From contig CALJRU010000004.1 of the NCBI GenBank assembly GCA_937976375.1, forward strand, positions 1 through 60,253: 60,253 bases of DNA, in the 5' to 3' direction. Shown in pieces: positions 1-8,564 of the stretch. The notes beneath the pieces are model-generated. The model was not told the DNA's origin. It made no database searches and saw only the letters and a program-made list of their open reading frames with translations. Source of the DNA: an uncultured Peptococcaceae bacterium. Lineage in GTDB: Bacteria; Bacillota; Peptococcia; Peptococcales; Peptococcaceae. Both the position numbers and the translations under genes were made by a program. Every line of letters starts with the position of its first letter. The first letter of the stretch is position 1.

Positions 1-36
1 CGTTTAATTTGGGGCAGTACATCTTTTTCTGAGTTC

Positions 37-387
37 TCATTTATGCCATTGCTTGACAACGATCACCAAAATGGCAATTCCTATAGGCAAGGCCAGCCAC
101 AAGAGCGATGGAAAAGCGATTTCTCCATCACCATAAAGCATAACAGGAGCAACCACACACAAGAGGCCGACAACACCACTCCCGATCAATCTGGCACGGC
201 GGCGCACCAACAAACCAGCAAGGACCAACGCATGCAGCACCATCGCCAGTGCAGCAAGCATACTCAGACCACCCAACCCAGGTGCATCGTCTGCCTGGCC
301 CAAGCTGCAGCCTACCACAACAATCAATACAGCGGCCATCATCCAAAAACTGATCCGACTTTTGCAAAATCTATCCATAATAACCAT
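37..387 (-). CDS. small hydrophobic membrane protein, function unknown
   Basis: I do not recognise a family. The product is about 116 residues with roughly four hydrophobic stretches and a Lys/His C-terminus, so an inner-membrane protein. An upstream GTG at 435 would add 16 residues, but an AAAGGAG ribosome site lies a few bases before the ATG at 387, so I chose that start. It follows the HTH-membrane regulator at 436-1440 with almost no gap and is probably cotranscribed with it. Pairs of a DNA-binding membrane regulator and a small membrane protein suggest membrane sensing, but this is inference only. Confidence 0.6.
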   Translation of the reverse strand: MVIMDRFCKSRISFWMMAAVLIVVVGCSLGQADDAPGLGGLSMLAALAMVLHALVLAGLLVRRRARLIGSGVVGLLCVVAPVMLYGDGEIAFPSLLWLALPIGIAILVIVVKQWHK

Positions 388-435
388 GCCGCTCCTTTCT
401 CCCAACCGCCATTTCATATAAAACCAATGTTCCAC

Positions 436-1440
436 TTATTTCTTGCGCACCATGGCTCCAATGCCCAGTACCGCCGCGTATAGCACTGCCGCGCTTGGCC
501 AGATGATCCAGGTGCGATCCCAAGCCATCGTCCAAAAGCTCCAAAACAGATAAATGGCCGTTGTCAAACACCAATACACCGTTGCCAGAGGTTCATTGCG
601 CTTGTTCTCTAATTTCTTTTGGCGTGTGTAATCGCCTTCTTCCAAAAGCCGCTGGAAACTGCCGTTGATATAACAAGTGCGCACCAAAATATTCACACCC
701 ACCGACACAATGGCCAGCGTCACCAAAAATCCGACAACAGCAACCATGCTGTCTTCATCGTATATCGCCGCCACAAACAACGGCACCCCTGCGAGAATAC
801 ACAATCCAACACCCATCACCAGCATCATGCTATGACGTTGTGCATAGTCATCACGGCGCTTGCGTACAATGCCTTCCACGCCGTAAGCCAATTCCACCGG
901 CATCTTTTCCAGGTATTCATACGCTTCCAGCTGCCGGCCATACAGCAGAAACATAGCCACCCCTGCCGCTACAAAAAGCAACATCACCGGCAGACCAACC
1001 GCTGCAGCAAATTCTTCTGAAATACGATAGCCGCCCGCTTTTCCTGACAAACCACCTAAAAGGATCAGCACCATCGGCGACAAAATGCACAGGCTCACGC
1101 CCAGTGCAATCTTGCTTGACATCGCCCGCACCAGATCCATGTACTTATTCGCCGTCTCTAACTCCACGATACAGGCCCCCTCAGCTTCCGGAACCGGTGC
1201 ATCAACAATCATCTCCAGAGGTGCTTCCCTATCAAGCGCCTCCATCTCTTCCTTCAATAAATAATCCGTACTCACATTAAACAACGTGCTCAGCTTGAGA
1301 ATCTTATCCAGATCGGGAATCGACTGCCCGCTCTCCCACTTCGACACACTCTGCCGCGACACACCCATCTGCTGCGCCAACTCTTCCTGCGACCAACCAT
1401 TCTTCTTGCGCAAATTGGAAATCTTATCTGCCAGGATCAT
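436..1440 (-). CDS. XRE-family HTH regulator with C-terminal membrane domain
   Basis: The first 65 residues form a Cro/C1-type helix-turn-helix with the classic pattern of a Ser-Gln-Glu-Glu-Leu-Ala helix followed by Val-Ser-Arg-Gln-Ser-Val-Ser-Lys-Trp-Glu recognition helix. After a Glu-rich linker the remaining ~210 residues contain about six hydrophobic segments. This places a cytoplasmic DNA-binding head on a membrane anchor. The start at 1440 follows an AAAGGAGG site. The same architecture recurs at 35825-36424. Family knowledge: such proteins are common in Bacillota and often control adjacent genes, here perhaps the small membrane protein downstream. Target genes are not visible. Confidence 0.85.
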   Translation of the reverse strand: MILADKISNLRKKNGWSQEELAQQMGVSRQSVSKWESGQSIPDLDKILKLSTLFNVSTDYLLKEEMEALDREAPLEMIVDAPVPEAEGACIVELETANKYMDLVRAMSSKIALGVSLCILSPMVLILLGGLSGKAGGYRISEEFAAAVGLPVMLLFVAAGVAMFLLYGRQLEAYEYLEKMPVELAYGVEGIVRKRRDDYAQRHSMMLVMGVGLCILAGVPLFVAAIYDEDSMVAVVGFLVTLAIVSVGVNILVRTCYINGSFQRLLEEGDYTRQKKLENKRNEPLATVYWCLTTAIYLFWSFWTMAWDRTWIIWPSAAVLYAAVLGIGAMVRKK

Positions 1441-1685
1441 ACCAATCCCTCCTTTACAAATTCGCCAAGCACCCGTGTCCTTGACACCCTCATCCTACCA
1501 AAGCGACCAGTTACACACCACCAAGCCGCCTTGGAAATCTGTCAACCGCCAGTTGCAATCGCTTCACACCGCGGAAAAATGAACTTTTTTCAATTCTCAT
1601 TATGCACGAGCCAACAGGAAGACACAATATTCAACATGAAAAAAAGAAAATCAATATCTCAAACCTTTTTATTCCAAACAAAAAA
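1441..1685. other. intergenic spacer, nothing recognised beyond RBS and terminator edge
   Basis: Upstream region of the HTH gene. It becomes AT-rich towards the terminator at 1686-1716. No convincing ORF or repeat was seen. It must carry the promoter of the leftward regulator, but I could not define one confidently. Confidence 0.5.
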
Positions 1686-1716
1686 ACAGCGCTTATCCAA
1701 AAAAGATAAACGCTGT
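1677..1716 (-). terminator. intrinsic terminator of the GltS-like gene
   Basis: Twelve-base arms (ACAGCGCTTATC and GATAAACGCTGT, one mismatch) at 1686-1697 and 1705-1716; on the minus strand the hairpin is followed by an uninterrupted U-run. It lies directly after the stop at 1739. Confidence 0.85.
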
Positions 1717-1738
1717 ATGTAAGGGAAAGAAAACAAGT

Positions 1739-3172
1739 TTATTTTTTCACTGATGCGGCATGCTGTTCTTTGATGTCTTCTAATGTTAGATAACGTTCAT
1801 TTTTCAGCAAACTATAAGATTTCTTCTTATGCCACAGTCTAAAAATAAAGATTAACGCAAGCGAGCCAACAGCAATGGCACCATAGAGGAGAGCCATTGT
1901 TGTACCAGACAACTGACCACAGCAATACATAACAACAAACGGTGCCACATAACCGCCCCACATAAAGACATTCATCAAGCCCATTTCAGCAGCAGCAGTC
2001 GTCTTCAGTTCTGGATCGACAATACGAATCAGCGCCACACCACTTGGGCAAGTCCCTGTTAACGTTCCCCAGAGGCCGAGCAAACGTTCAAAGTCATACG
2101 CACCATTGAGATGCTCTGTGAAATAGAGGCAGAAAATAAATGTAACAGCTGCAGTTGCAATACATGCGATAATAATCGGAATGAGCCATTTACCAACGAC
2201 AGCAAGCTGAACAGCCATGAATGCAGCACAAATCATAAAGTCAGTGCCCCACCCAGTGATACGAGACTGCATATTATCGTCATGATATTTTTTGGTATTG
2301 GTCTTATTCATGATAAATTTGATCAGATAACCTACCAATAAACCAATCATAAATTCCATGGAACCAAAAGTACTAACAAAGGTCCCTAATAAATTGGTTG
2401 CTGGAATGGCACGAAGTGCCGCACAAATTGGCTGCGTAATCGCATAACCAAGGCCAACCAACGCAAAACTGAACGCCAGAGAATCAATGTTGCCACTATA
2501 AGTGGTCATTGTACCTGCGATCTGGGTCTGTTCTTCTGGTTCAAAAATACCACGTTTGATGCCAGAACTAATTTCACGAGGATAGGTGGCCAGATTATGT
2601 CTCAAACCACGCTTTGCAATAGGAACCCCAACCAGAAATGCAAAAACAAAACCCAGTACGGCGAATGTGATCCCAACCTGCTGTGCATCTGGCTGCAAGC
2701 CACCTGCTTCAATCATCGCACCATAGGTTGCTGACTGGCCAGGGCCCTGGCAAAATGCAAATGGAATCTGTAAGCCATATTTTGCAGACATTCCGAAAAT
2801 ACCACCCACAAGCGCCAGAACGCCAAAAGCAACAATCGCCTGAACAGAATACAGCGAACTCCAAACAAAGCCTTCAAGCATGGCACCTTTTGCGGATTCT
2901 TTTCCTGAGCTAACCCCTTCTTCCTTTGGAGTTCCGGTTAGCCCCATTGAAATGAAGGTAATCGTAAAGAGATTTGTGACAATAGTGTTGAGCAAGTTAA
3001 AATCTACGCCCAATCGGGTAAGAATGCCGGTGTTCATTAAGATAAAACCTATGATACCACCAGTTACACACGCCGGCATTAAAATGTTGCCAAGAGGTTT
3101 AATGACTACGCGCAAGATTACCCCGATTAAAAGCATAACGCCAATCCACGACATACTGATCATGAGTGTCAT
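1739..3172 (-). CDS. sodium/glutamate symporter family (GltS-like) transporter
   Basis: A 477-residue polytopic membrane protein with about a dozen hydrophobic segments. Two related halves are visible: the first ends with a Gly-rich re-entrant-like stretch (FCQGPGQSATYG, about residues 139-150), the second has a similar motif (LTGTCPSGVALIR, about residues 370-382), which is the typical inverted repeat organisation of GltS. Such proteins couple Na+ to uptake of glutamate or related acids. It is longer than E. coli GltS (about 400). The start is preceded by GGGAG at good spacing. It is transcribed divergently from the amidohydrolase at 3660, suggesting it may import that enzyme's substrate or a related acidic compound; this link is inference. 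Confidence 0.8.
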   Translation of the reverse strand: MTLMISMSWIGVMLLIGVILRVVIKPLGNILMPACVTGGIIGFILMNTGILTRLGVDFNLLNTIVTNLFTITFISMGLTGTPKEEGVSSGKESAKGAMLEGFVWSSLYSVQAIVAFGVLALVGGIFGMSAKYGLQIPFAFCQGPGQSATYGAMIEAGGLQPDAQQVGITFAVLGFVFAFLVGVPIAKRGLRHNLATYPREISSGIKRGIFEPEEQTQIAGTMTTYSGNIDSLAFSFALVGLGYAITQPICAALRAIPATNLLGTFVSTFGSMEFMIGLLVGYLIKFIMNKTNTKKYHDDNMQSRITGWGTDFMICAAFMAVQLAVVGKWLIPIIIACIATAAVTFIFCLYFTEHLNGAYDFERLLGLWGTLTGTCPSGVALIRIVDPELKTTAAAEMGLMNVFMWGGYVAPFVVMYCCGQLSGTTMALLYGAIAVGSLALIFIFRLWHKKKSYSLLKNERYLTLEDIKEQHAASVKK

Positions 3173-3659
3173 AATAACGTCTCCCTTCTAAAAATAATAA
3201 AATATGCCACTGCTTAAAGCTCTCTTAAGAGCTCTTTGCTTGCATCAAATATACAATAGAAAAAGTTCGACAACAATTACATGTTTATTCATCTATTTAA
3301 CATATATTTCAACTGCAATCCTATATATACTTGATTTTGTCATGTTAGCATATCTTATGTTTTACAAGACGTTAAAAGAATGGCTTTATGAAGGTGTTTT
3401 TTAACATATTTTTCAAGACCACGCATCATAATCTATTTTAATAATTATCATTATTTGTAATTATGCGCTTTAAAATTCACCGTTTATTCATAATCTCTTA
3501 CTTAAGGCAGCACCTGTTTTATTTATAAAAATGTATTTTTAATCAATTAAAATCACCTCTAAACTAATATTAAAGATTTTAAAGTCTGAGCCTCTAGAGG
3601 CTCGAATCAATAATTGCGCAACTATTGATTCATACTTAAAGAAAGCAGGTGCAAACACC
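3173..3659. promoter_or_regulatory. AT-rich divergent regulatory region with two adjacent palindromes
   Basis: This 487-base spacer separates the leftward transporter and the rightward amidohydrolase. It is strongly AT-rich. At 3588-3603 there is a perfect 16-base palindrome (arms GAGCCTCT/AGAGGCTC). Immediately after it, 3604-3631 is a 28-base palindrome with arms GAATCAATA/TATTGATTC around the palindromic core TTGCGCAA. A looser 14-base inverted repeat (TTTAA-N4-TTAAA) occurs near 3538-3551. The ATG of the amidohydrolase is only 28 bases beyond the second palindrome. These look like operator sites for a dimeric regulator, possibly one of the two LysR proteins downstream. Confidence 0.7.
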
Positions 3660-5270
3660 ATGAAAGTGTATTACAACGGTCCCATCTTAACGATGGAAGA
3701 TGAAGTCCCTCAGGCGGAAATCCTCGTTGAAGAAAAAGGTAAGATCAGTTATGTTGGTCCAAAAGCACTCGTTACAATCCCTGATGACGCTGAATGGGTG
3801 AATCTCGAAGGGCACACCTTAATGCCAGCTTTTATCGATGGGCATGGGCATTTCAGCCAAGCAGCTATGTTTTCTCAAACCTGTAGATTATTAAGCGCAG
3901 AATGTTATGATGACATCGTTCAACTGCTTTCCGACTATCTACAAGAACACAAAAACACTAAAGCTATTCTCGGCACTGGCTACGATCATAATTTCTTAAA
4001 AGAACAGTCCCATATTACAAAGGATGTTCTTGATCGTGTCAGCACCGAGATTCCTGTGGTTGCGCTTCACACCAGTGGTCATATGGGGGTCGTTAACAGC
4101 AAAGCTTTAGAATTGGCTAATATTACAAAAGACTCTCCTGAAATCCAAGGCGGTGTCATTGGTCGAGACAACAATGGTGAACCGAACGGAATCTTGGAAG
4201 AAACCGCTATGCATGCCGTACTCATGCCAATCATGAGTCAAGCCATTTCATTTTATCCTCCAGATTTAGCCAAAGGCATTCTCGACGCGCAGCAATTATA
4301 CGTTGAAAACGGTGTGCTCACTGTACAGGAAGGGGCTGCTTCTGCCGATGATATGAAGCTCACAAGAACTGTTGCAGAAACTGGAAATTTAAAAGTGGAC
4401 GTGATCAGTTACCCATGCTTCACCATCGGCGAAGCGTCTGCACGCACACTCATCCAAGAAAATACGGATTGCCTCAACCATTATGTCAACCACTATAAGA
4501 TTGGCGGTTATAAAATTGTCGCCGATGGCTCACCACAATGTAAAACAGCTTGGTTAACAGAACCTTATGAAAACGACGGTGATTATTGTGGCTACCCTTG
4601 GCTTACCGATGAACAAATGCAAGAATATGTTGATATCGCGCTAGATGATGGTTTGCAGTTATTGACTCATTGCAATGGCGATGCTACTGGCGACCAGTTC
4701 TTAAATGCTTATGAAAAATCTTTGGCGCGTTTTCCTGCAGGAGACATTCACCATCAACTGCGTCCTGTCATGATTCACTGCCAAACTGCACGCGATGATC
4801 AGCTTGACCGTATGGCTAAAATGAACATGATTGCATCCATCTTCGTTGCACATGTAAATTATTGGGGCGATGTACATTTAAAAAATCTTGGACCAGTACG
4901 CGGCCCACACATCAGTCCTGTTAAAGCTGCCATGGATCGTGGCGTCGTTGTAAACTTCCATACAGATACACCAGTCACCATGCCATACATGCTGCATTCT
5001 GTCTGGGCAGCTGTGAATCGTATCACCCGCGGCGGTCAAGTGCTCGGCGCTGATCAATGCGTAGATGTTTGGAACGCATTGAAGGCTGTCACCATCAACG
5101 CTGCCTATAGTTATTTTGAAGAGAACGAAAAAGGCTCGCTCAAAGTTGGCAAAAAGGCTGATTTGATTGTCCTTGACGAAAATCCACTCACTGTTGATAA
5201 AATGGCCATAAAAGACATTAAAGTCTTGACCAGCATCAAAGAAGGTGAAGTTCTTTATCAAGCAAAATAA
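3660..5270 (+). CDS. YtcJ-like metal-dependent amidohydrolase
   Basis: 536 residues, a normal length for the amidohydrolase_3/YtcJ group. Metal-binding features: GHGH with His62 and His64 after the N-terminal beta domain, further His at about 336 (LTHCNGD) and 373 (MIHCQ), and the catalytic Asp in FHTDTPV near residue 435. The C-terminal ADLIVLDENPL strand is typical of the family. These enzymes hydrolyse C-N bonds in varied amides and cyclic compounds; substrate cannot be read from sequence. No signal peptide, so cytoplasmic. The ribosome site is weak (AGCAGGTG). Followed by a strong terminator. Flanked by a transporter, two LysR regulators and two MFS pumps, so a catabolic or detoxification role is plausible. 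Confidence 0.85.
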   Translation: MKVYYNGPILTMEDEVPQAEILVEEKGKISYVGPKALVTIPDDAEWVNLEGHTLMPAFIDGHGHFSQAAMFSQTCRLLSAECYDDIVQLLSDYLQEHKNTKAILGTGYDHNFLKEQSHITKDVLDRVSTEIPVVALHTSGHMGVVNSKALELANITKDSPEIQGGVIGRDNNGEPNGILEETAMHAVLMPIMSQAISFYPPDLAKGILDAQQLYVENGVLTVQEGAASADDMKLTRTVAETGNLKVDVISYPCFTIGEASARTLIQENTDCLNHYVNHYKIGGYKIVADGSPQCKTAWLTEPYENDGDYCGYPWLTDEQMQEYVDIALDDGLQLLTHCNGDATGDQFLNAYEKSLARFPAGDIHHQLRPVMIHCQTARDDQLDRMAKMNMIASIFVAHVNYWGDVHLKNLGPVRGPHISPVKAAMDRGVVVNFHTDTPVTMPYMLHSVWAAVNRITRGGQVLGADQCVDVWNALKAVTINAAYSYFEENEKGSLKVGKKADLIVLDENPLTVDKMAIKDIKVLTSIKEGEVLYQAK

Positions 5271-5310
5271 AATTTACTTTCCATAAGCCACTTCACATCC
5301 TTCATGAAAT

Positions 5311-5349
5311 ACAATAAGATGCTGATATAGCATCTTATTGTATTTTTTT
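5311..5349 (+). terminator. intrinsic terminator of the amidohydrolase gene
   Basis: Perfect 13-base-pair stem (ACAATAAGATGCT with its complement), 5-base loop, then seven to eight T residues. Confidence 0.9.
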
Positions 5350-5391
5350 AATATGCTGTATTGATTATTACCAATAGAAAGAGCTGATCTT

Positions 5392-6339
5392 ATGAACCTT
5401 TCCCAGTTATATTATTTCCAGATTGTTGCTGAAGAAGAGCATATCAGTCGGGCCGCGGAAAAGCTCCATATTTCGCAGCCCTCTCTGAGTACCACCATTC
5501 ATCGCTTAGAAGCAGAATTAGATACTCCATTGTTCGACCATCGAGGACGTAACATCTATCTAAACGAAGCAGGCAAAAAGCTTTTAGAACATGTACAATT
5601 CATTTTTTCACAAATTGACCATCTAGAAAAAAATCTTCAACAAAAAAAATTTCATCGTGCCCATGGACTTTCTATCGCTGTCAACAACTACAGTTTTCTT
5701 GACGGTTGGCTGACAAAATTCATATTAGCAAATGATCAGGCACGCATCACACAATCATTGATGACTGAGGAGCAGATGATTGCTGCATTATTGGAAGAAA
5801 AAATCGACCTTGCTTTAGGAGATTTTTCAGAGTTGCCTGCAGACATCAATCAACACATTCTAGTAGAGGATGAGTATGTTGTTGTTGTGCCTGGAACACA
5901 TCCTTTTTCAAAAAGGTCCAGTTTATCTTTTAATGATATTCTCAATGAATCATTCACAGCATTACCTGCTAACAGCGTCAATTGCTTTATCTATCCGCTC
6001 TTTGCTCAAAGAAATGCAAAACCAAATGTCATCTTCGAAGGCAGCCAAAAAATGATGTTAAAGCTATTTCTCAAAGGCCATGCACTCATTTTTTCAACCC
6101 GCCAGTTGATGTATACCCAACTGGACAATGCCACAGAAAATGACTTGATCGCCCATGAGTCCGGGTTATACTTAATACCCATTACTGATCTTGACGCCAA
6201 ATTCAAACTTTCCATTTGCTGGAAAAAAAATCGTGAACTGCCAACTATGGCTACGAAGCTGCTTGACGCGCTCATCCACAATTATAACAAGTACTCTGAT
6301 GACACCGACTATACATCCGTTTTACCCAAAGTTTTATAA
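5392..6339 (+). CDS. LysR-family transcriptional regulator
   Basis: 315 residues. N-terminal winged HTH (residues 1-60) with the characteristic AAEKLHISQPSLSTTIHRLEAEL segment spread over residues 20-45; the remainder is the periplasmic-binding-like effector domain. It lies directly after the amidohydrolase terminator and 11 bases before a second LysR gene, so the two are cotranscribed. Family knowledge: LysR proteins usually act on a divergent or neighbouring operon with a small-molecule co-inducer. The obvious candidate targets here are the amidohydrolase upstream and the MFS genes downstream. Confidence 0.9.
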   Translation: MNLSQLYYFQIVAEEEHISRAAEKLHISQPSLSTTIHRLEAELDTPLFDHRGRNIYLNEAGKKLLEHVQFIFSQIDHLEKNLQQKKFHRAHGLSIAVNNYSFLDGWLTKFILANDQARITQSLMTEEQMIAALLEEKIDLALGDFSELPADINQHILVEDEYVVVVPGTHPFSKRSSLSFNDILNESFTALPANSVNCFIYPLFAQRNAKPNVIFEGSQKMMLKLFLKGHALIFSTRQLMYTQLDNATENDLIAHESGLYLIPITDLDAKFKLSICWKKNRELPTMATKLLDALIHNYNKYSDDTDYTSVLPKVL

Positions 6340-6350
6340 GGAGGTGCCCC

Positions 6351-7238
6351 ATGAATTTCTTGCAACTTGAATATTTTATTAAAATCGTTGAACATGGATC
6401 TTTTTCTCGTGCTGCAGAAGATCTTGGCATTTCACAAGCAGCACTCTCTCTTTCACATACAAAATTGGAAAAAGAACTCGGCTATCCATTGATCGAACAT
6501 CACAAACGTAAGATAATGCTTACGCCTTACGGTAAAATCTTTTTAAATTTTTGCACGATCATTACGAATGAAATGGATGATATTCATTTTGAATTTCAAG
6601 AAATGAAAGGCATCTTTGAAGAAAAAAATGTATTTCTAGGCATTTCTGACAATCAATATTATGCCGATTGGCTCATTGACATTTATGACATCTATCCAGA
6701 TATGAAATTACATACCATGATTCTATCAGAATCCCAAATTCAGCAACGGCTCATCAATGGACAACTGGATTTCGGCATTATTTCCGGACCTAATGTCAAA
6801 CCAACCTTAAATCGACGCTTGCTCACCAGCCAACCTTACGAACTCTTAGTGCTTGCCGATCATCCATTGGCCAATCGCACCATGATCAATGCCGAACTTC
6901 TCGCCGAAGAGCCTTTGCTCTCGCTCTCCCCATCTTCTGAAAATGAGCGTATCGTGGATATTCTCAGTCGTGAACTGAATTTTGAACCAAACATCATCTT
7001 TGAAGGGTCTCAAAAAGTTATGATTGATCTCTTTCACGCAGGATTGGGCGGAATCGTTACCTGCGCACACGATAAACGTCAATATATGCGGTTCGCTCCA
7101 GAAAATTATTGCACTCTGGAAATTCTTGGTCCCTCAAGCCGCTACGAATTTTACCTACAATGGGCCGAACACCGATACTTTACGAAATACAATCAACTTT
7201 TTCGCGACTATGTTCTTAGCTACTACCATTTGCTTTGA
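6351..7238 (+). CDS. second tandem LysR-family regulator
   Basis: 295 residues with an N-terminal LysR HTH (SRAAEDLGISQAALSLSH, about residues 19-36) and a typical effector domain; the shared motif IIFEGSQK-M occurs in both this protein and its upstream neighbour, showing that they are paralogues. The start has an excellent AAGGAGG site. Tandem LysR pairs in the same direction are less common than the usual single divergent regulator. They may recognise related ligands or form mixed regulation of the adjacent MFS genes; that is inference. Confidence 0.9.
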   Translation: MNFLQLEYFIKIVEHGSFSRAAEDLGISQAALSLSHTKLEKELGYPLIEHHKRKIMLTPYGKIFLNFCTIITNEMDDIHFEFQEMKGIFEEKNVFLGISDNQYYADWLIDIYDIYPDMKLHTMILSESQIQQRLINGQLDFGIISGPNVKPTLNRRLLTSQPYELLVLADHPLANRTMINAELLAEEPLLSLSPSSENERIVDILSRELNFEPNIIFEGSQKVMIDLFHAGLGGIVTCAHDKRQYMRFAPENYCTLEILGPSSRYEFYLQWAEHRYFTKYNQLFRDYVLSYYHLL

Positions 7239-7254
7239 TGATACATATCCATAA

Positions 7255-7290
7255 AAGCCATGCCAACATAATCATCTGTTGCATGGCTTC
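7255..7290 (+). terminator. weak hairpin after the LysR pair
   Basis: Inverted repeat AAGCCATGC/GCATGGCTT separated by 17 bases, between the second LysR gene and the first MFS gene. No proper T-tract follows, so termination is uncertain; it may be a partial terminator. Confidence 0.35.
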
Positions 7291-7322
7291 TCGTATATAT
7301 GCGTTTAAAGGAGTCCTTGACC

Positions 7323-8492
7323 ATGGCCACAAAACTTTTCACACGATCATTTTTAATGATCATGTTTATTAACTTTCTCCTACATCTTAGCTTCTCAATG
7401 ATTACCCCATCTCTTCCTATCTATTTTGAAAATGTCGGTATAGGAAGTTCTATGGCAGGGTTCTGTGTTGCTGCATTTACGATTGGTTCCATTTTTGTTC
7501 GCCCCATTGCCGGTAATATCATTGATCATTTGAGCCGCCGAAAAATCTTTTTTATCAGCACGATCCTTCTATGTCCCATTATCTTTGGCTATTCGCTTTC
7601 AGTAAGTGTTATTTTTCTGCTGTTTTTATGTATTGTGCATGGATTTGATTGGGGCTTTGTTTCAACATCGACTAATACGTTAGCCTCTGATACGATCCCT
7701 AGACACATCATGGGCCAAGGAATTGCTATTTTCAGCACATCTATGTCCTTTGCCATCGCTATTGCGCCCTCACTGGCCTTAGTGCTCATGGATCTATTGT
7801 CATTTCCCGGAATGATGCGAATTAATATTCTTATCATCATTTCAGCGCTCCTCGTGGCGCTTTTCTTTCCTTTTCACACCTACACTTGCCATATTAAATC
7901 CTCTATCAAAACCTATCGATTTAATAAGGCCTCGATTTTCGAACGTTCTGCACTGCTGCCTGCAATTATTGTTTGCTGCGTGGCCATGACATGTACTGCT
8001 GTTATCACTTATGTGCCAATTTATGCCCTCTCTCTTCATCTCGAAGCATCTGGTTTCTTTTTTATTATCTATGCCATTGGATTGATTGCCGTTCGTCTTT
8101 TCATTGGCAGTGTTGTAGATCGTTTTGGCGTCACAATCGCCATATTACCTTCTTTCTGCTGCCTGGCTCTCGCATTGTTTATGCTCAGTCAACTTGAAAG
8201 CACATCAATGCTTCTGCTAAGCGGTTTTCTTTACGGTGTCGGTTACGGTGGTTCTCAGAGTACACTTCAAAGTCTAGCTGTCATGAATGCGCCAAGTTCA
8301 CGCTATGGCGCTGCCAACGGCACATTTTTCGTCGGCTTTGACTTCGGCTATGGCATTGGCGCCCTTCTCGCTGGTATTTTAAGTGGAATTATCGGATACG
8401 CTAATATGTACTTATTTCTTATCCTATTTTTGTTAATCGCAACTATGCTGGTGTTATGTTTTCATCCCCATAAACAAATTCCTATTGAATAA
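7323..8492 (+). CDS. MFS transporter (paralogue 1)
   Basis: About 389 residues from the ATG at 7323, which follows AAAGGAG; a GTG/ATG extension upstream is possible but both paralogues begin MATKL, so this start is preferred. Twelve hydrophobic segments. The loop 2-3 signature is present (RPIAGNIIDHLSRRK, near residues 62-76), and a Gly-rich stretch in the second half (LLSGFLYGVGYGGSQSTLQS). It is a close paralogue of the next gene and of the one at 27088-28254. Drug-efflux-like MFS proteins share these features, but substrate is unknown. Confidence 0.88.
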   Translation: MATKLFTRSFLMIMFINFLLHLSFSMITPSLPIYFENVGIGSSMAGFCVAAFTIGSIFVRPIAGNIIDHLSRRKIFFISTILLCPIIFGYSLSVSVIFLLFLCIVHGFDWGFVSTSTNTLASDTIPRHIMGQGIAIFSTSMSFAIAIAPSLALVLMDLLSFPGMMRINILIIISALLVALFFPFHTYTCHIKSSIKTYRFNKASIFERSALLPAIIVCCVAMTCTAVITYVPIYALSLHLEASGFFFIIYAIGLIAVRLFIGSVVDRFGVTIAILPSFCCLALALFMLSQLESTSMLLLSGFLYGVGYGGSQSTLQSLAVMNAPSSRYGAANGTFFVGFDFGYGIGALLAGILSGIIGYANMYLFLILFLLIATMLVLCFHPHKQIPIE

Positions 8493-8564
8493 ACTTTTTT
8501 ATGTCTCAACTTCTTTAGATCATGGTATCATAATCAAGGGAATTTACTCAAAAAGGAGATTTTC

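Noticed and set aside
3204..3404. Short plus-strand hydrophobic frame in the 3173-3659 spacer
   Set aside because: AT-rich sequence without a ribosome site; the region is better read as regulatory.
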